From Bacillus carboniphilus (GTDB taxonomy: Bacteria; Bacillota; Bacilli; Bacillales; JC228): a stretch of 64,000 nt of DNA. Below the pieces are notes generated by a model. The model did not search any database. It saw only the letters and a program-made list of their open reading frames with translations, and was not told the DNA's origin. Below, in pieces: positions 33,445 to 41,369 of the stretch (the first letter of the stretch is position 1; every line of letters starts with the position of its first letter). The DNA lies in contig NZ_BAAADJ010000062.1 of NCBI RefSeq assembly GCF_039522365.1, forward strand, positions 46,833 through 110,832, written 5' to 3'. The translations under genes were made by a program, and so were the position numbers.

Positions 33445-33894
33445 CTATTCTAGCTCCTTAATTAGTTTCTTCATTTCTTTAATCTCTTTCCGTTGTGCTT
33501 TTATAATCTCATCTGCCAGTTTTCTGACTCTAGGATCTTCAATTTTTGCACGTTCACTTGTTAAAATAGCAATAGAGTGATGAGGAATCATTGCTTGCAT
33601 ATAATCTGTATCATCGACCAGCGATTGGCTACGTAGCAAGTACAAGGAAATGAAGAAAACAAAGAAACTGGTGATAAGAATCCCTATGTTTTTCTTTCGG
33701 TTCTTTAACATATGTGTCATAAATGCTAGCATTATAACGGCCATGGAAGCTCCCATCAATAAGGCCATATACAGCCTAGTCTCACTAAAATATACATGAC
33801 CTACCTCATATGTACTCAAATACTTAAATACATACATCACAATTGTAGAGGTTAACACCATAGCTCCAAATCTCAGGTAAGGCTGCTTTTTCAT
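33445..33894 (-). CDS. DUF305 membrane protein
   Basis: A 149-aa protein with three membrane spans (LRFGAMVLTSTIVMYVFKYL, LYMALLMGASMAVIMLAFMT, IGILITSFFVFFISLYLL) and a C-terminal DUF305 segment DYMQAMIPHHSIAILTSERA followed by EIIKAQRKEIKEMKKLIKEL. The MIPHHSIAI motif and paired His/Met are typical; DUF305 proteins are often copper-associated and ferritin-like. AAAGGAGAGA precedes ATG 33894. The longer frame upstream is rejected. Confidence 0.85.
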   Translation of the reverse strand: MKKQPYLRFGAMVLTSTIVMYVFKYLSTYEVGHVYFSETRLYMALLMGASMAVIMLAFMTHMLKNRKKNIGILITSFFVFFISLYLLRSQSLVDDTDYMQAMIPHHSIAILTSERAKIEDPRVRKLADEIIKAQRKEIKEMKKLIKELE

Positions 33895-34010
33895 GTTATT
33901 CTCTCCTTTGTGGTCTTTTAGTTGAATAAGACAATTAGTGATGGTTTCCCAATCCCACTTGCCCTTACTATGACTATTTAGGAAATTAATAACCTGAATC
34001 AAGCAGAATA

Positions 34011-34058
34011 AAACATGTAACCCGCCCATTCTTTCTCCAGCTCCAAAGCCTGACGGAC
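34011..34058 (-). pseudogene. Short remnant of nrdF
   Basis: The minus strand encodes QALELEKEWAGYM, nearly the same as QAVELEKEWAEYI in the nrdF gene, and the DNA (GCCCATTCTTTCTC, AGCTCCA, AGCCTGA) matches 34790-34822. About 45 bases survive, next to two palindrome copies. It suggests a past duplication or rearrangement of the nrd region. Confidence 0.6.
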
Positions 34059-34063
34059 TGACA

Positions 34064-34090
34064 GGGACAAGGGGACAGGGACCCTGTCCC
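34064..34090. repeat. GGGACA palindrome, copy 6
   Basis: GGGACAAGGGGACAGGG pairs with CCCTGTCCC. It sits 15 bases before copy 7, the only close pair in the window. Confidence 0.85.
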
Positions 34091-34093
34091 AGC

Positions 34094-34534
34094 TTATTTT
34101 GGTGCGGGACAGGGTTCCTGTCCCCTCTGTCCCACCAGTTCTACAAATTTTTGGCATTTGGCTATGTCTTCTGGTTGTGGCCTTTGTTCGATTTTTAAGG
34201 TGACGGCTAGGTTGGTATGGACCGCTAGCATGTCTCGGAATCGGTCGACGGCTCCACAAAAATGGGCGAAGCATCGGTCACCTGTTCCAAAAACACCTGT
34301 AACGAGATGCTCCACTGTTTGTTGTTCGAATGCCTCGTACAGCCTTCGCATTTCTACAGGAATTTCTCCGCTTCCCCAAGTATAGGTGCCTACTAATACA
34401 GCATCATACTGGCATAGTTTCCCCACATCGAATGACTGTACCTTTATCAGATCTCCGCCAATCATGGAATGAAGTGTCACGGCTACTTCTTCCGTATTCC
34501 CGGTTACCGAGGTGTACACAATCGCTATCCTCAC
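34094..34534 (-). CDS. Flavodoxin-like protein in the nrd operon (probable NrdI role)
   Basis: A 146-aa flavodoxin-fold protein: the FMN phosphate loop IAIVYTSVTGNTEEVA is at the N-terminus, followed by YDAVLVGTYTWGSGEIPVEM and VTGVFGTGDRCFAHFCGAVD. It lies just after nrdF; class Ib reductases need the flavodoxin NrdI to load the manganese cofactor, so this is its likely job here, though it looks more like a short flavodoxin (YkuN/P) than a standard NrdI. The last residues (GQRGQEPCPAPK) are encoded by palindrome copy 7, so the natural C-terminus has been changed. GTG 34534 follows AGGTG. Confidence 0.75.
   Translation of the reverse strand: MRIAIVYTSVTGNTEEVAVTLHSMIGGDLIKVQSFDVGKLCQYDAVLVGTYTWGSGEIPVEMRRLYEAFEQQTVEHLVTGVFGTGDRCFAHFCGAVDRFRDMLAVHTNLAVTLKIEQRPQPEDIAKCQKFVELVGQRGQEPCPAPK
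34106..34133. repeat. GGGACA palindrome, copy 7 (inside the flavodoxin 3' end)
   Basis: GGGACAGGG and CCCTCTGTCCC around TTCCTGT. It supplies the C-terminal codons and runs on toward the stop of the flavodoxin gene. Confidence 0.85.
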
Positions 34535-34543
34535 CTGGTACAC

Positions 34544-35590
34544 CTACAATTCATCAAAACCATTCGATTGGGTAACCTTCGTATAGGTTCTAGATTTTTG
34601 CTCAAAGAAGTCGGATTTCGTCTCATTAATCATTTCATCACTGAACACATGAATCCACGGCATTGGATTTTCTCTTTCCTTATACAGGTTTGATAATCCT
34701 AGTTGACGAAGCCTTTTATTAGCTAAATATTCGATATATCCCTCAAACTCATCCAAATCAATCCCACTTATATCATGTAAAATGTACTCCGCCCATTCTT
34801 TCTCAAGCTCCACAGCCTGATGGATCGAATCATAAATATACTGAATATTTTCCTCCGTATTCAAATCTGGGTTTTCGGTCATCAAAATCCTTACAAACAT
34901 CGTAGTAAAATAAGCATGCTGCATTTCATCCCGCTGGATATAGCTAATCATGGTACTGGTTTTTAGCATCTTTTGCTGCCGAGCAAGATTGTAGAAAAAG
35001 GCAAACCCTGCGTAAAAATAAATCCCCTCTAAATTGATAGAGTTGATGCAAAGCTCGAATAGGTTTTGTAAACTTGGCTTATTTCTAAATTTTTCATAGG
35101 ACTCCAAAATCACCTCATTTCGCTTCATGACCATAGGATCTTCTTTTGCCTGAATAAACCGTTCATTCTGCTCTCTTAATGGGACTAGTGAACTCAAAAT
35201 ATACGAGTACGATTCATTATGGACCGCCTCCTGTTGTGAAATCACAGCAAAGATTGCTTTGCAGCTAGAGTCCGTTACATAATCCATGACCTGACTCATT
35301 GTTGGTGTCTGGAGACTATCTAAAGACGCCAGCTGGGTGTTTATACGTAAAAACACATCTTTTTCTTGCGATGTCAGCAGGTCCCATTGCTTTATATCAT
35401 CCTGCATATTGATTTCTTGTGCCTTCCAAAAGTTCGATAATAACGTTTGGTAGATCGTATACATTTGAGGATAGGCAATATCGTTCCAGTTTAATAGACC
35501 AGAAGATTGTCCATTTACCAACCCTGTTGCTTTATTTGGATGTTCAGGATTCATTAGTTTTATTTTTTTCAAAAGGGTTTGCGAGCTCAT
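34544..35590 (-). CDS. nrdF: Class I ribonucleotide reductase, beta (radical) subunit
   Basis: A 348-aa R2 protein that generates the tyrosyl radical for deoxyribonucleotide synthesis. Metal ligands seen: Asp65 (MQDDIKQW), Glu121 and His124 with radical Tyr128 (EAVHNESY, spaced as E115/H118/Y122 in E. coli), Glu in INLEGIYFYAGFAFFY, and Glu/His in RDEMQHAYF. So the radical tyrosine is present and the cofactor is likely diiron or dimanganese. ATG 35590 has GGAGGAACGAAG upstream. It lies 18 bases after nrdE and before the flavodoxin gene. Confidence 0.93.
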   Translation of the reverse strand: MSSQTLLKKIKLMNPEHPNKATGLVNGQSSGLLNWNDIAYPQMYTIYQTLLSNFWKAQEINMQDDIKQWDLLTSQEKDVFLRINTQLASLDSLQTPTMSQVMDYVTDSSCKAIFAVISQQEAVHNESYSYILSSLVPLREQNERFIQAKEDPMVMKRNEVILESYEKFRNKPSLQNLFELCINSINLEGIYFYAGFAFFYNLARQQKMLKTSTMISYIQRDEMQHAYFTTMFVRILMTENPDLNTEENIQYIYDSIHQAVELEKEWAEYILHDISGIDLDEFEGYIEYLANKRLRQLGLSNLYKERENPMPWIHVFSDEMINETKSDFFEQKSRTYTKVTQSNGFDEL

Positions 35591-35608
35591 CTTCGTTCCT
35601 CCTCCATC

Positions 35609-37894
35609 TTAGCTATGACATGCTTCACATTCTTCAATCTCTGCTTGTGAAGTACTTCTCACGTAATACGTCGTTTTAAGCCCTTTCTTCCATGCCTCTA
35701 CATGTAAATTTAGTAAATCCTTCGCTTTTATATCATGACGAACATATAAGTTAAAGCTAACCCCTTGGTCTATATGGCGTTGCCTAGCTGCATTTTGTTT
35801 GATGCTCCATAATTGGTCTAATTCATGGCGTGCGCGACGGTAATAAAGATAAGTACGATGGTCCAGATCCGGTGCAGTTACTTTAAACTTAAAATTCTTC
35901 TTCTCTTCTGCATATTCTACTGAATAGATGGGATCAATCCCATCAGTGGAACCGCCAATTTTAGCGGTCGAAGAATTGGGTGCAACCGCCATTAGCCATC
36001 CGTTTCGTATACCGTGTTTTGCAACATTGGACTGTAACTCCTGCCATTTTTCAGAAACATAACTTCTTCTTTCAAAATAACGGCCGGTTTGCCATTCTGA
36101 ACCCTCAAATTGACTATAGCTTCCTTTTTCTTTTGAAAGTTCCATTGATGCTTTAATCGTTTGAAAAGCAATAGATTCATATAATTTATCAGCATATTTG
36201 ACTGCATCCTCAGATTCCCAATGAATCCCAATCAACGAAAGTAGGTGATGCCAACCAAAAGTACCTAGCCCCACTGCGCGGTACTTTTTGTTCGTCTGTT
36301 CAGCTTGTCTGACTGATATTGCGTTTAAATCTATTACGTTGTCTAGCATTCTTACTTGAATTTTAATCAAACGAGGTAGGATACTATGTGAAACTGCTCT
36401 TGCTAAATTGATTGATGATAGATTACACACCACAAACTCTCCCGGCTTGCGGACAATGACAATATCACCGTCTTCATTCACATACTCTTTGACAATATGT
36501 GTAGCTGACATGTTTTGAGCAATTTCCGTACATAAATTACTACAATAGATAGAGGTTCGACCGACGCCTCTTAAGTGCTTATTCGGATTTTGACGGTTCA
36601 CTTCATCCCTGTAAAACATATACGGAGTTCCAGTTTCAAGCTGAGAAACCATGATTCGAGCCATAATATCCATTGCACGATACGTTTTTCTAGGGAGCAA
36701 AGGATTTCCAACAGCCTCTTCATACTTTTGAGTAAAATACAGACAATCTCTTTCATCGTAAAAATCCTCGAGTCCTAAGGGATTTCCTTGTTCATCTTTC
36801 CATCCCATGATTTGTTTGACCTGGTGGGGACAAAACGTATGCCACTCTCCGATACTTCTTCCGTTTTCATCTGTTTCCTGAAGCTTTTTCATAAAGAGAT
36901 CAGGGATCGCTACCCCTGTAAAAATATCATGCGCTTTTCTTCTCTCATCCCCATTATTGGTTTTTAAATCCAGAAATCCGTTCATGATATCCTTGTGAAA
37001 AACATCCAAATACACGGCGATTGCTCCTTGACGTTGACCTAATTGATCGACACTGACAGCAGTATCATTTATAAGTCGAATCCATGGAACCACGCCTGAA
37101 GAATTTCCTTTAAATTTCTTTATGTCAGAACCTAAAGCACGGACTTTTCCGAAATAAACTCCAATTCCTCCGCCATCCTTACTTAAGCGAGCGATATCCC
37201 AATTATTTAAATAAATACCATCTAACGAGTCATCAACCGTATCGATAAAACAAGAAGATAATTGACCGAAGTTTTTTCCGGCATTTGACAGAGTTGGCGT
37301 CGCCACTGTCATGTACAAATTGCTCATTGCCCAATACGCTTCTTTTACAAGCTCCAGACGTTTTTCTTTTTTCTCCTGACTCATAATCGTCATCGCAATC
37401 ACCATAAATCTTTCTTGAGGCAGTTCGTAAAGATTGCGGTCATGGTCTCTGGCCAAGTAGCGATCCGCTAATAAGAAGAGGCCTATGTAGTTGAATAAAT
37501 AATCTTTTTCAGGTTTGATACTTTGCTCTAACTCGTCTATTTCCTCTTTTGTATAGGCACTTATTAAGTGGGACGAGTATATACCTTTTTCCACCAAGAT
37601 GCGGATTAACTGATTGAGGTTACCGTATTTCTTTCCAACGTCATATCCTCTATTTTGAGCAGCCTGTTTATATAAATCTCTTACATATAGACGAGCCGCT
37701 AAATACGTCCAATTGGGTTCGTCCATTTTAATCTGGTTTAACGCGTACAGAAGGGCCGTTTGGTTGACTTCCTCACGTTCAGCCACCTTCATGATTTGTT
37801 CTTTTAGATGGGTTGTGTCTAGCTTGTATTCCTTTGCCGCTTGTTCAATAGTGTTTAGTACAAGGTTTAATTCTGAATCCACAGTAGTAATCAT
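35609..37894 (-). CDS. nrdE: Class I ribonucleotide reductase, alpha (catalytic) subunit
   Basis: A 761-aa R1 protein that reduces ribonucleoside diphosphates. Catalytic features: Cys215 (QLSSCFIDT), Asn453-x-Cys455-x-Glu457 (SNLCTEI, radical site), Cys490 (FVVCNLSSINL), Tyr-Tyr in LKTTYYVRS for radical transfer, and C-terminal CEAC for re-reduction. The N-terminus has about 140 residues before the core, with no clear full ATP cone. GGAGGAACCCAA precedes ATG 37894. The operon is under a cobalamin riboswitch and NrdR boxes (37943-38269). Confidence 0.94.
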   Translation of the reverse strand: MITTVDSELNLVLNTIEQAAKEYKLDTTHLKEQIMKVAEREEVNQTALLYALNQIKMDEPNWTYLAARLYVRDLYKQAAQNRGYDVGKKYGNLNQLIRILVEKGIYSSHLISAYTKEEIDELEQSIKPEKDYLFNYIGLFLLADRYLARDHDRNLYELPQERFMVIAMTIMSQEKKEKRLELVKEAYWAMSNLYMTVATPTLSNAGKNFGQLSSCFIDTVDDSLDGIYLNNWDIARLSKDGGGIGVYFGKVRALGSDIKKFKGNSSGVVPWIRLINDTAVSVDQLGQRQGAIAVYLDVFHKDIMNGFLDLKTNNGDERRKAHDIFTGVAIPDLFMKKLQETDENGRSIGEWHTFCPHQVKQIMGWKDEQGNPLGLEDFYDERDCLYFTQKYEEAVGNPLLPRKTYRAMDIMARIMVSQLETGTPYMFYRDEVNRQNPNKHLRGVGRTSIYCSNLCTEIAQNMSATHIVKEYVNEDGDIVIVRKPGEFVVCNLSSINLARAVSHSILPRLIKIQVRMLDNVIDLNAISVRQAEQTNKKYRAVGLGTFGWHHLLSLIGIHWESEDAVKYADKLYESIAFQTIKASMELSKEKGSYSQFEGSEWQTGRYFERRSYVSEKWQELQSNVAKHGIRNGWLMAVAPNSSTAKIGGSTDGIDPIYSVEYAEEKKNFKFKVTAPDLDHRTYLYYRRARHELDQLWSIKQNAARQRHIDQGVSFNLYVRHDIKAKDLLNLHVEAWKKGLKTTYYVRSTSQAEIEECEACHS

Positions 37895-37942
37895 TTGGGT
37901 TCCTCCTCTAATTGTTGGCATTAGCATGAGGACGGATTGTTT

Positions 37943-37979
37943 ATAAAAATAAAAAAACCGTTCATATTGAATGAACGGA
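37943..37979 (-). terminator. Terminator of the cobalamin riboswitch
   Basis: On the minus strand CCGTTCAT pairs with ATGAACGG, followed by TTTTTTTATTTTT, about 50 bases before nrdE. It lies after the aptamer, so B12 binding can stop transcription. Confidence 0.9.
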
Positions 37980-38059
37980 TGAAAAGATTACACTAGAAGA
38001 ATAGACTCCTATTGTCACCCCTTCATCTTCTCCATCCCCGAAAAAGTGAAAGATACTAA

Positions 38060-38210
38060 GCATAGACAGGTCTCCTGACTTGTGATTCAACCTACTCTAG
38101 AACCTTCCCATGGCAATTGCCACAGTGGGTATTTCCATTTCGTCATCACTTACAGTTGCGGGGGCAGTTCTGGTTTCTAACCAGATTCCCTATTAAGCCA
38201 AATCGGCATC
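38060..38210 (-). promoter_or_regulatory. Cobalamin (adenosylcobalamin) riboswitch
   Basis: On the minus strand the B12 box reads AGTCAGGAGACCTGTC (38080-38065). Other conserved parts are GGGAATCTGGT, GAAACCAGAACTGCCCCCGC (38186-38155) and GCCACTG-like CCCACTGTGGCAATTGCCAT. Order and spacing are those of the cobalamin riboswitch. With the terminator at 37943 it should switch off nrdEF when B12 is plentiful. Confidence 0.93.
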
Positions 38211-38222
38211 TACACTTACGAC

Positions 38223-38269
38223 ACACAATATTTAGTTGATTAAATTATTTCAGACACAATATATTGTGT
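38223..38269 (-). promoter_or_regulatory. Pair of NrdR boxes
   Basis: ACACAATATATTGTGT at 38254-38269 is a perfect 16-base palindrome. A weaker box ACACAATATTTAGTTG is at 38223-38238, 31 bases away, three helical turns. This is the standard arrangement for NrdR, which represses ribonucleotide reductase operons when dATP is high. The boxes are upstream of the riboswitch, probably over the promoter. Confidence 0.9.
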
Positions 38270-38309
38270 TCTCTTAAACTACTTTCTCCATTTTATATGA
38301 AAAATTCCC

Positions 38310-38849
38310 CTAAATCAATCCCTTTTTTGGGACACTGAAACCTGTCCCCTCTGTCCCAAGAACATTTCCAAACCAACGAAGAGTTCCGTTATGATGGTTT
38401 ATGATTTGTTGGGCGGTTAGCTCTTCGGATGGCCATGTACTGTGCGCATCTGAAACCAAAGTTATTTTATAGCCCTCGCTTACAGCTCTCCGGCAAGTCG
38501 TATCTACACATAAGTCTGTTTGAATTCCGGTGATGATAAGATGTTCAATTCCCCTCTTTTTAAGTTCCTCGTCCAATGGTGTTTTAAAAAAGGAATCGGG
38601 TGTTGTTTTTTGGATGACGACATCTCCTTCCTCCGGTGCAATTTCAGGGTGAATTTCCCATCCGATCGTTCCCGTTTCTAGCGGTTCGCCTTCCCCTTCA
38701 TTATGTTGCACATAAAAAATCGGAGTATGAGTAGATCGGGCTTTTGAGATAAGTGTTTTTATATTGTGGATCAAATTTTCTCCATTAAAAACTTCATAGC
38801 CCTTCAAAAACATTCCATTTTGAACGTCAATAATTAGTAGTGCTTTCAT
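38310..38849 (-). CDS. Isochorismatase-family cysteine hydrolase
   Basis: A 179-aa cysteine hydrolase. Catalytic Asp8 (ALLIIDVQNGMF), Lys81 (VIQKTTPDSFF) and Cys114 (TGIQTDLCVDTTCRRA) are in the family positions. Relatives cleave isochorismate, nicotinamide or other small amides; the substrate here is unknown. ATG 38849 has GGAGGAAAA upstream. The C-terminus (GTEGTGFSVPKKGLI) is encoded by palindrome copy 8, which has replaced the natural end. Confidence 0.85.
   Translation of the reverse strand: MKALLIIDVQNGMFLKGYEVFNGENLIHNIKTLISKARSTHTPIFYVQHNEGEGEPLETGTIGWEIHPEIAPEEGDVVIQKTTPDSFFKTPLDEELKKRGIEHLIITGIQTDLCVDTTCRRAVSEGYKITLVSDAHSTWPSEELTAQQIINHHNGTLRWFGNVLGTEGTGFSVPKKGLI
38329..38357. repeat. 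GGGACA palindrome, copy 8 (inside isochorismatase 3' end)
   Basis: GGGACACTGAAA and CTCTGTCCC around CCTGTCC. It lies within the coding end. Confidence 0.75.
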
Positions 38850-38970
38850 TTTTTCCTCCTTGGCTGGTTCATTATTTTTTTATAAAAAGTCATTTCATGA
38901 CCCTTTATTTCCTCTTTTAAAATTCCCTGTAATTCTCGTCTAAACGGTTCCTTTTATCAATGTTGCTCAT
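38846..38970 (-). pseudogene. 41-aa protein gene with a one-base frameshift
   Basis: GGAGGAACTAA precedes ATG 38970. The frame starts MSNIDKRNR and soon closes; the next frame gives KEPFRRELQGILKEEIKGHE, MTFYKKIMNQPRRKK and ends TGA overlapping the ATG of the isochorismatase gene (ATGA). Adding one A to GATAAAAGG restores a 41-aa basic helical protein. The overlap suggests translational coupling, so either the deletion is recent or it is a homopolymer error. Confidence 0.55.
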
Positions 38971-39191
38971 TTAGTTCCTCCATTGTTCTTTTTATCACTA
39001 ACCTTAGTTAGTACATTCCATAAAAGAAACGTTAATCCCTTTTTCCAAGGTATGGCCTACCAAAATTAGTAGAAGAAAAACAACCTTATTCGTTTACATA
39101 TCACTTTTCTATCCTGCTTTTCGATTTTTTGTAATGAAACCAAGCAACCAAGGAATGCTAAGAATAACGTTCTTAATGGGAGGTGTAGATC

Positions 39192-39365
39192 ATGACAAAA
39201 CGCAATAACCGACATGGAAGTAAGAATCAAAGTTCACCCCAAAATTCCGGGAAGTTAGACACTGAGTTTGGACAGGAAGTGGCAAGTGGAGATAACAGTA
39301 AGGGGAAGCATTACAACTCCAATCGCGGGAGTAAATCTCAATTAAAGCACCCGAACAATCATTAA
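39192..39365 (+). CDS. 57-aa hydrophilic protein, possibly spore-related
   Basis: It reads MTKRNNRHGSKNQSSPQNSG, KLDTEFGQEVASGDNSKGKH, YNSNRGSKSQLKHPNNH. It is rich in Asn, Ser, Lys and Gly, with no Cys or Trp. The segment KLDTEFGQEVA resembles the GQFGTEFASET unit of gamma-type small acid-soluble spore proteins, so a spore protein is possible. GGGAGG precedes the ATG and a terminator follows. I am not sure of the family. Confidence 0.6.
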   Translation: MTKRNNRHGSKNQSSPQNSGKLDTEFGQEVASGDNSKGKHYNSNRGSKSQLKHPNNH

Positions 39366-39370
39366 AAGAA

Positions 39371-39392
39371 AAGGAACCGAAACTGGTTCCTT
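39371..39392 (+). terminator. Short hairpin terminator
   Basis: AAGGAACC and GGTTCCTT around GAAACT, followed by CTAACAT. The T run is short, so it is weak. Confidence 0.55.
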
Positions 39393-39425
39393 CTAACATA
39401 TACTCCTACACGTCTCTACTTTTAC

Positions 39426-40259
39426 TTATTTCTTCATGGAAAATTCATAGCCATCATAGTTAAATGTATTGCAAAATCCTAATTTCTCAGCAACTGCAAC
39501 AGATGGCTTGTTTGACTCCATACAATCCCAGTACGGGACTTGATTGTGTGCCAAACAATCTTTCACAAAAGCATGGGCTACTTTTTGAGCTAATTTTTGT
39601 CCTTGGTGCTCTTCTAATGTCTCAATATCAATGCAATGAGTGCCATCTACAACAAAACCTGAAGAGCATACACTCACAATCCTATTTTTGTGAACTACAC
39701 AATAGCCAATTCCATTTCTAAAGAAAGCATCTGGAGTAGTCCAAAACTCTAAAATTTTGGAGTGGAGAAATTCTATATTTTGAATGAAGTTATCTTGGTT
39801 ATGAAAGAGGGTTTCATTTATTTTAAGTACGCTATATTTTGGATCAATAGATACTTCACTTTGACTGTTGTAATCATTATTGTGAAGTATATACACCCGC
39901 TGATTCCAGCTTCCTAAATCACGATGTTTAAAAACTTTTTCAATCGTGCTATACCATTTCTCATGATTTCCTATAGCTTCAAACCAAGCCAGCCCTTCTT
40001 TTGCTGCCTCTGGAATGATGACTTGATCAATAAATCCGTTCAACTCCCGATTAAAGCCTTCATTTTTCTCATCTCCAATAAAGATGAAGCCATCATTGTT
40101 CCCTAACCAGATCAATCCAGAAGCTGGAGTTTTAGCATCATCAACAAATATCCTACCGGGATTGACTCCTTCTATAACTGCTTTAACTTCTAATTGACCA
40201 TGTTTATTTACTAATTCTCTACATTTATAAAAATCCGATTTATGTAACTCTGTAATCAT
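39426..40259 (-). CDS. GNAT acetyltransferase, ZmaR-like (PF12746 type)
   Basis: A 277-aa acetyltransferase with an N-terminal domain (LVNKHGQLEVKAVIEGVNPG, ASGLIWLGNNDGFIFIGDEK) and a C-terminal GNAT domain (VCSSGFVVDGTHCIDIETLE, acetyl-CoA loop HQGQKLAQKVAHAFVKDC, YWDCMESNKPSVAVAEKLGF). The family includes ZmaR, which acetylates the antibiotic zwittermicin A for self-protection; the substrate here is unknown and no antibiotic cluster is nearby. ATG 40259. Confidence 0.85.
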   Translation of the reverse strand: MITELHKSDFYKCRELVNKHGQLEVKAVIEGVNPGRIFVDDAKTPASGLIWLGNNDGFIFIGDEKNEGFNRELNGFIDQVIIPEAAKEGLAWFEAIGNHEKWYSTIEKVFKHRDLGSWNQRVYILHNNDYNSQSEVSIDPKYSVLKINETLFHNQDNFIQNIEFLHSKILEFWTTPDAFFRNGIGYCVVHKNRIVSVCSSGFVVDGTHCIDIETLEEHQGQKLAQKVAHAFVKDCLAHNQVPYWDCMESNKPSVAVAEKLGFCNTFNYDGYEFSMKK

Positions 40260-40272
40260 AGCTCTCCCTCCT

Positions 40273-40299
40273 GGGACACGGGGACAGGTTCAGTGTCCC
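40273..40299. repeat. GGGACA palindrome, copy 9
   Basis: GGGACAC and GTGTCCC around GGGGACAGGTTCA, in the gap before the ZmaR-like gene. Confidence 0.8.
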
Positions 40300-40303
40300 A
40301 CCG

Positions 40304-40771
40304 TTATTTTATGGAAGAAGCGATCTCAATCAATTCTTCTCTAGCCAAAAGTGGCTCCCCTTGATAGTCCACGGCATATTCTACATTCCCTTTTTTCCAG
40401 CTAATCATTTGCATGTTGTCTATAAAGTCATAGTACGCCGTTGTTCCGTCTAAAAGAGAAACCTGTTCATCCCAAGTCGAAACATTGTTCCAGCCAATGT
40501 TCGTTGTTGCCCAAACGGTGATAGTTCCGCCAGATCCTTTATACAAGATTTTCACTGTATCCAAGCCTACTACTTTAGCATATTGATGTTCTACATCTAA
40601 TGGTAGATAGGTAGGGGTATCCACCTTAAAAGGGACAAACCAACCTGCCATCGTAACTGGCAATTTCACGAAGTTGAACAGTATGGTAATTATAAATAAA
40701 CTTGCTATCACATACGTAATGAACCTTCTTCTCTTATCGGTCTTTTTTAACCTTTGTTCGATTTTGTCCAT
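40304..40771 (-). CDS. DUF4367-like membrane-anchored protein
   Basis: A 155-aa protein with an N-terminal span after a basic segment (KKTDKRRRFITYVIASLFII), then an exported domain: YLPLDVEHQYAKVVGLDTVK, ILYKGSGGTITVWATTNIGW, VEYAVDYQGEPLLAREELIE, ending IASSIK. This fits DUF4367, usual in anti-sigma-like and envelope proteins. No sigma gene is adjacent. Function unknown. Confidence 0.7.
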   Translation of the reverse strand: MDKIEQRLKKTDKRRRFITYVIASLFIITILFNFVKLPVTMAGWFVPFKVDTPTYLPLDVEHQYAKVVGLDTVKILYKGSGGTITVWATTNIGWNNVSTWDEQVSLLDGTTAYYDFIDNMQMISWKKGNVEYAVDYQGEPLLAREELIEIASSIK

Positions 40772-40874
40772 ATCGGGCCCCTCCCTCTTTTCAATTCAAA
40801 TTCTCTCGTTTTATTTTAGGTGAAAAAATGAGAATAGTTTCAAACGTTCGGCGTTATAAGTAAAATTTAAAGGT

Positions 40875-41297
40875 TCATTCTTTAAATGGAACAGTTAAGG
40901 AAAATTGATCATCCACCAATAGGTATTTAATTTCAACATGGAAGTTATCATTTCCCATTTTTATGCGCTCATTTGGGACTTCTATGCTGGCTTTGTAGCT
41001 CTTCTGGGGATCTAAAGTTGAAGCATATACATCCATACATAAGGTTTCCTTTGGCTTTCCATAATAGTGAAGAATATCATTACAATCAAAAATCAATTCA
41101 ATGGCATGATCGGCATTATTGAATATCATAATGGCTACATAAAAAGAGTTGTTGTTTCGGAAAAAATTTGTTGTAGCATTGACACTGATATTTTCATCTT
41201 GAACTCGTGCATGTAGGTTCGGAAAATCAGTGTTTGTGTTTGTACAGTTAGCCAATGCCAAGACAAATAAAAGTAGAACGTAAACTCTTTTCTTCAT
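40875..41297 (-). CDS. Lipoprotein, unknown
   Basis: A 140-aa protein: signal MKKRVYVLLLFVLALANCTN (ANC as lipobox), then VNATTNFFRNNNSFYVAIMI, FNNADHAIELIFDCNDILHY and KYLLVDDQFSLTVPFKE. Alternating strands suggest an immunoglobulin-like beta sandwich. GGAGAATCC precedes ATG 41297. Role unknown. Confidence 0.65.
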   Translation of the reverse strand: MKKRVYVLLLFVLALANCTNTNTDFPNLHARVQDENISVNATTNFFRNNNSFYVAIMIFNNADHAIELIFDCNDILHYYGKPKETLCMDVYASTLDPQKSYKASIEVPNERIKMGNDNFHVEIKYLLVDDQFSLTVPFKE

Positions 41298-41333
41298 GGA
41301 TTCTCCTTCAATAGTTTAATAGCTTATAAGAGA

Positions 41334-41364
41334 AAAGAACTTTGAGAAACTCTCAAAGTTCTTT
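41334..41364 (-). terminator. Strong hairpin after the 37-aa peptide gene
   Basis: AAGAACTTTGAGA and TCTCAAAGTTCTT are perfect 13-base arms around AAC; on the minus strand CTTTTCTCTT follows. It terminates the short peptide transcript. Confidence 0.8.
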
Positions 41365-41369
41365 TGTTT

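Noticed and set aside
33999..34274. 91-aa minus-strand frame across the flavodoxin end
   Set aside because: It reads through the palindromes in a shifted frame; only the nrdF-like end (34011-34058) has meaning.
39426..40259. Zwittermicin A resistance gene
   Set aside because: Family resemblance only; no biosynthetic genes nearby and substrate cannot be read from the sequence.
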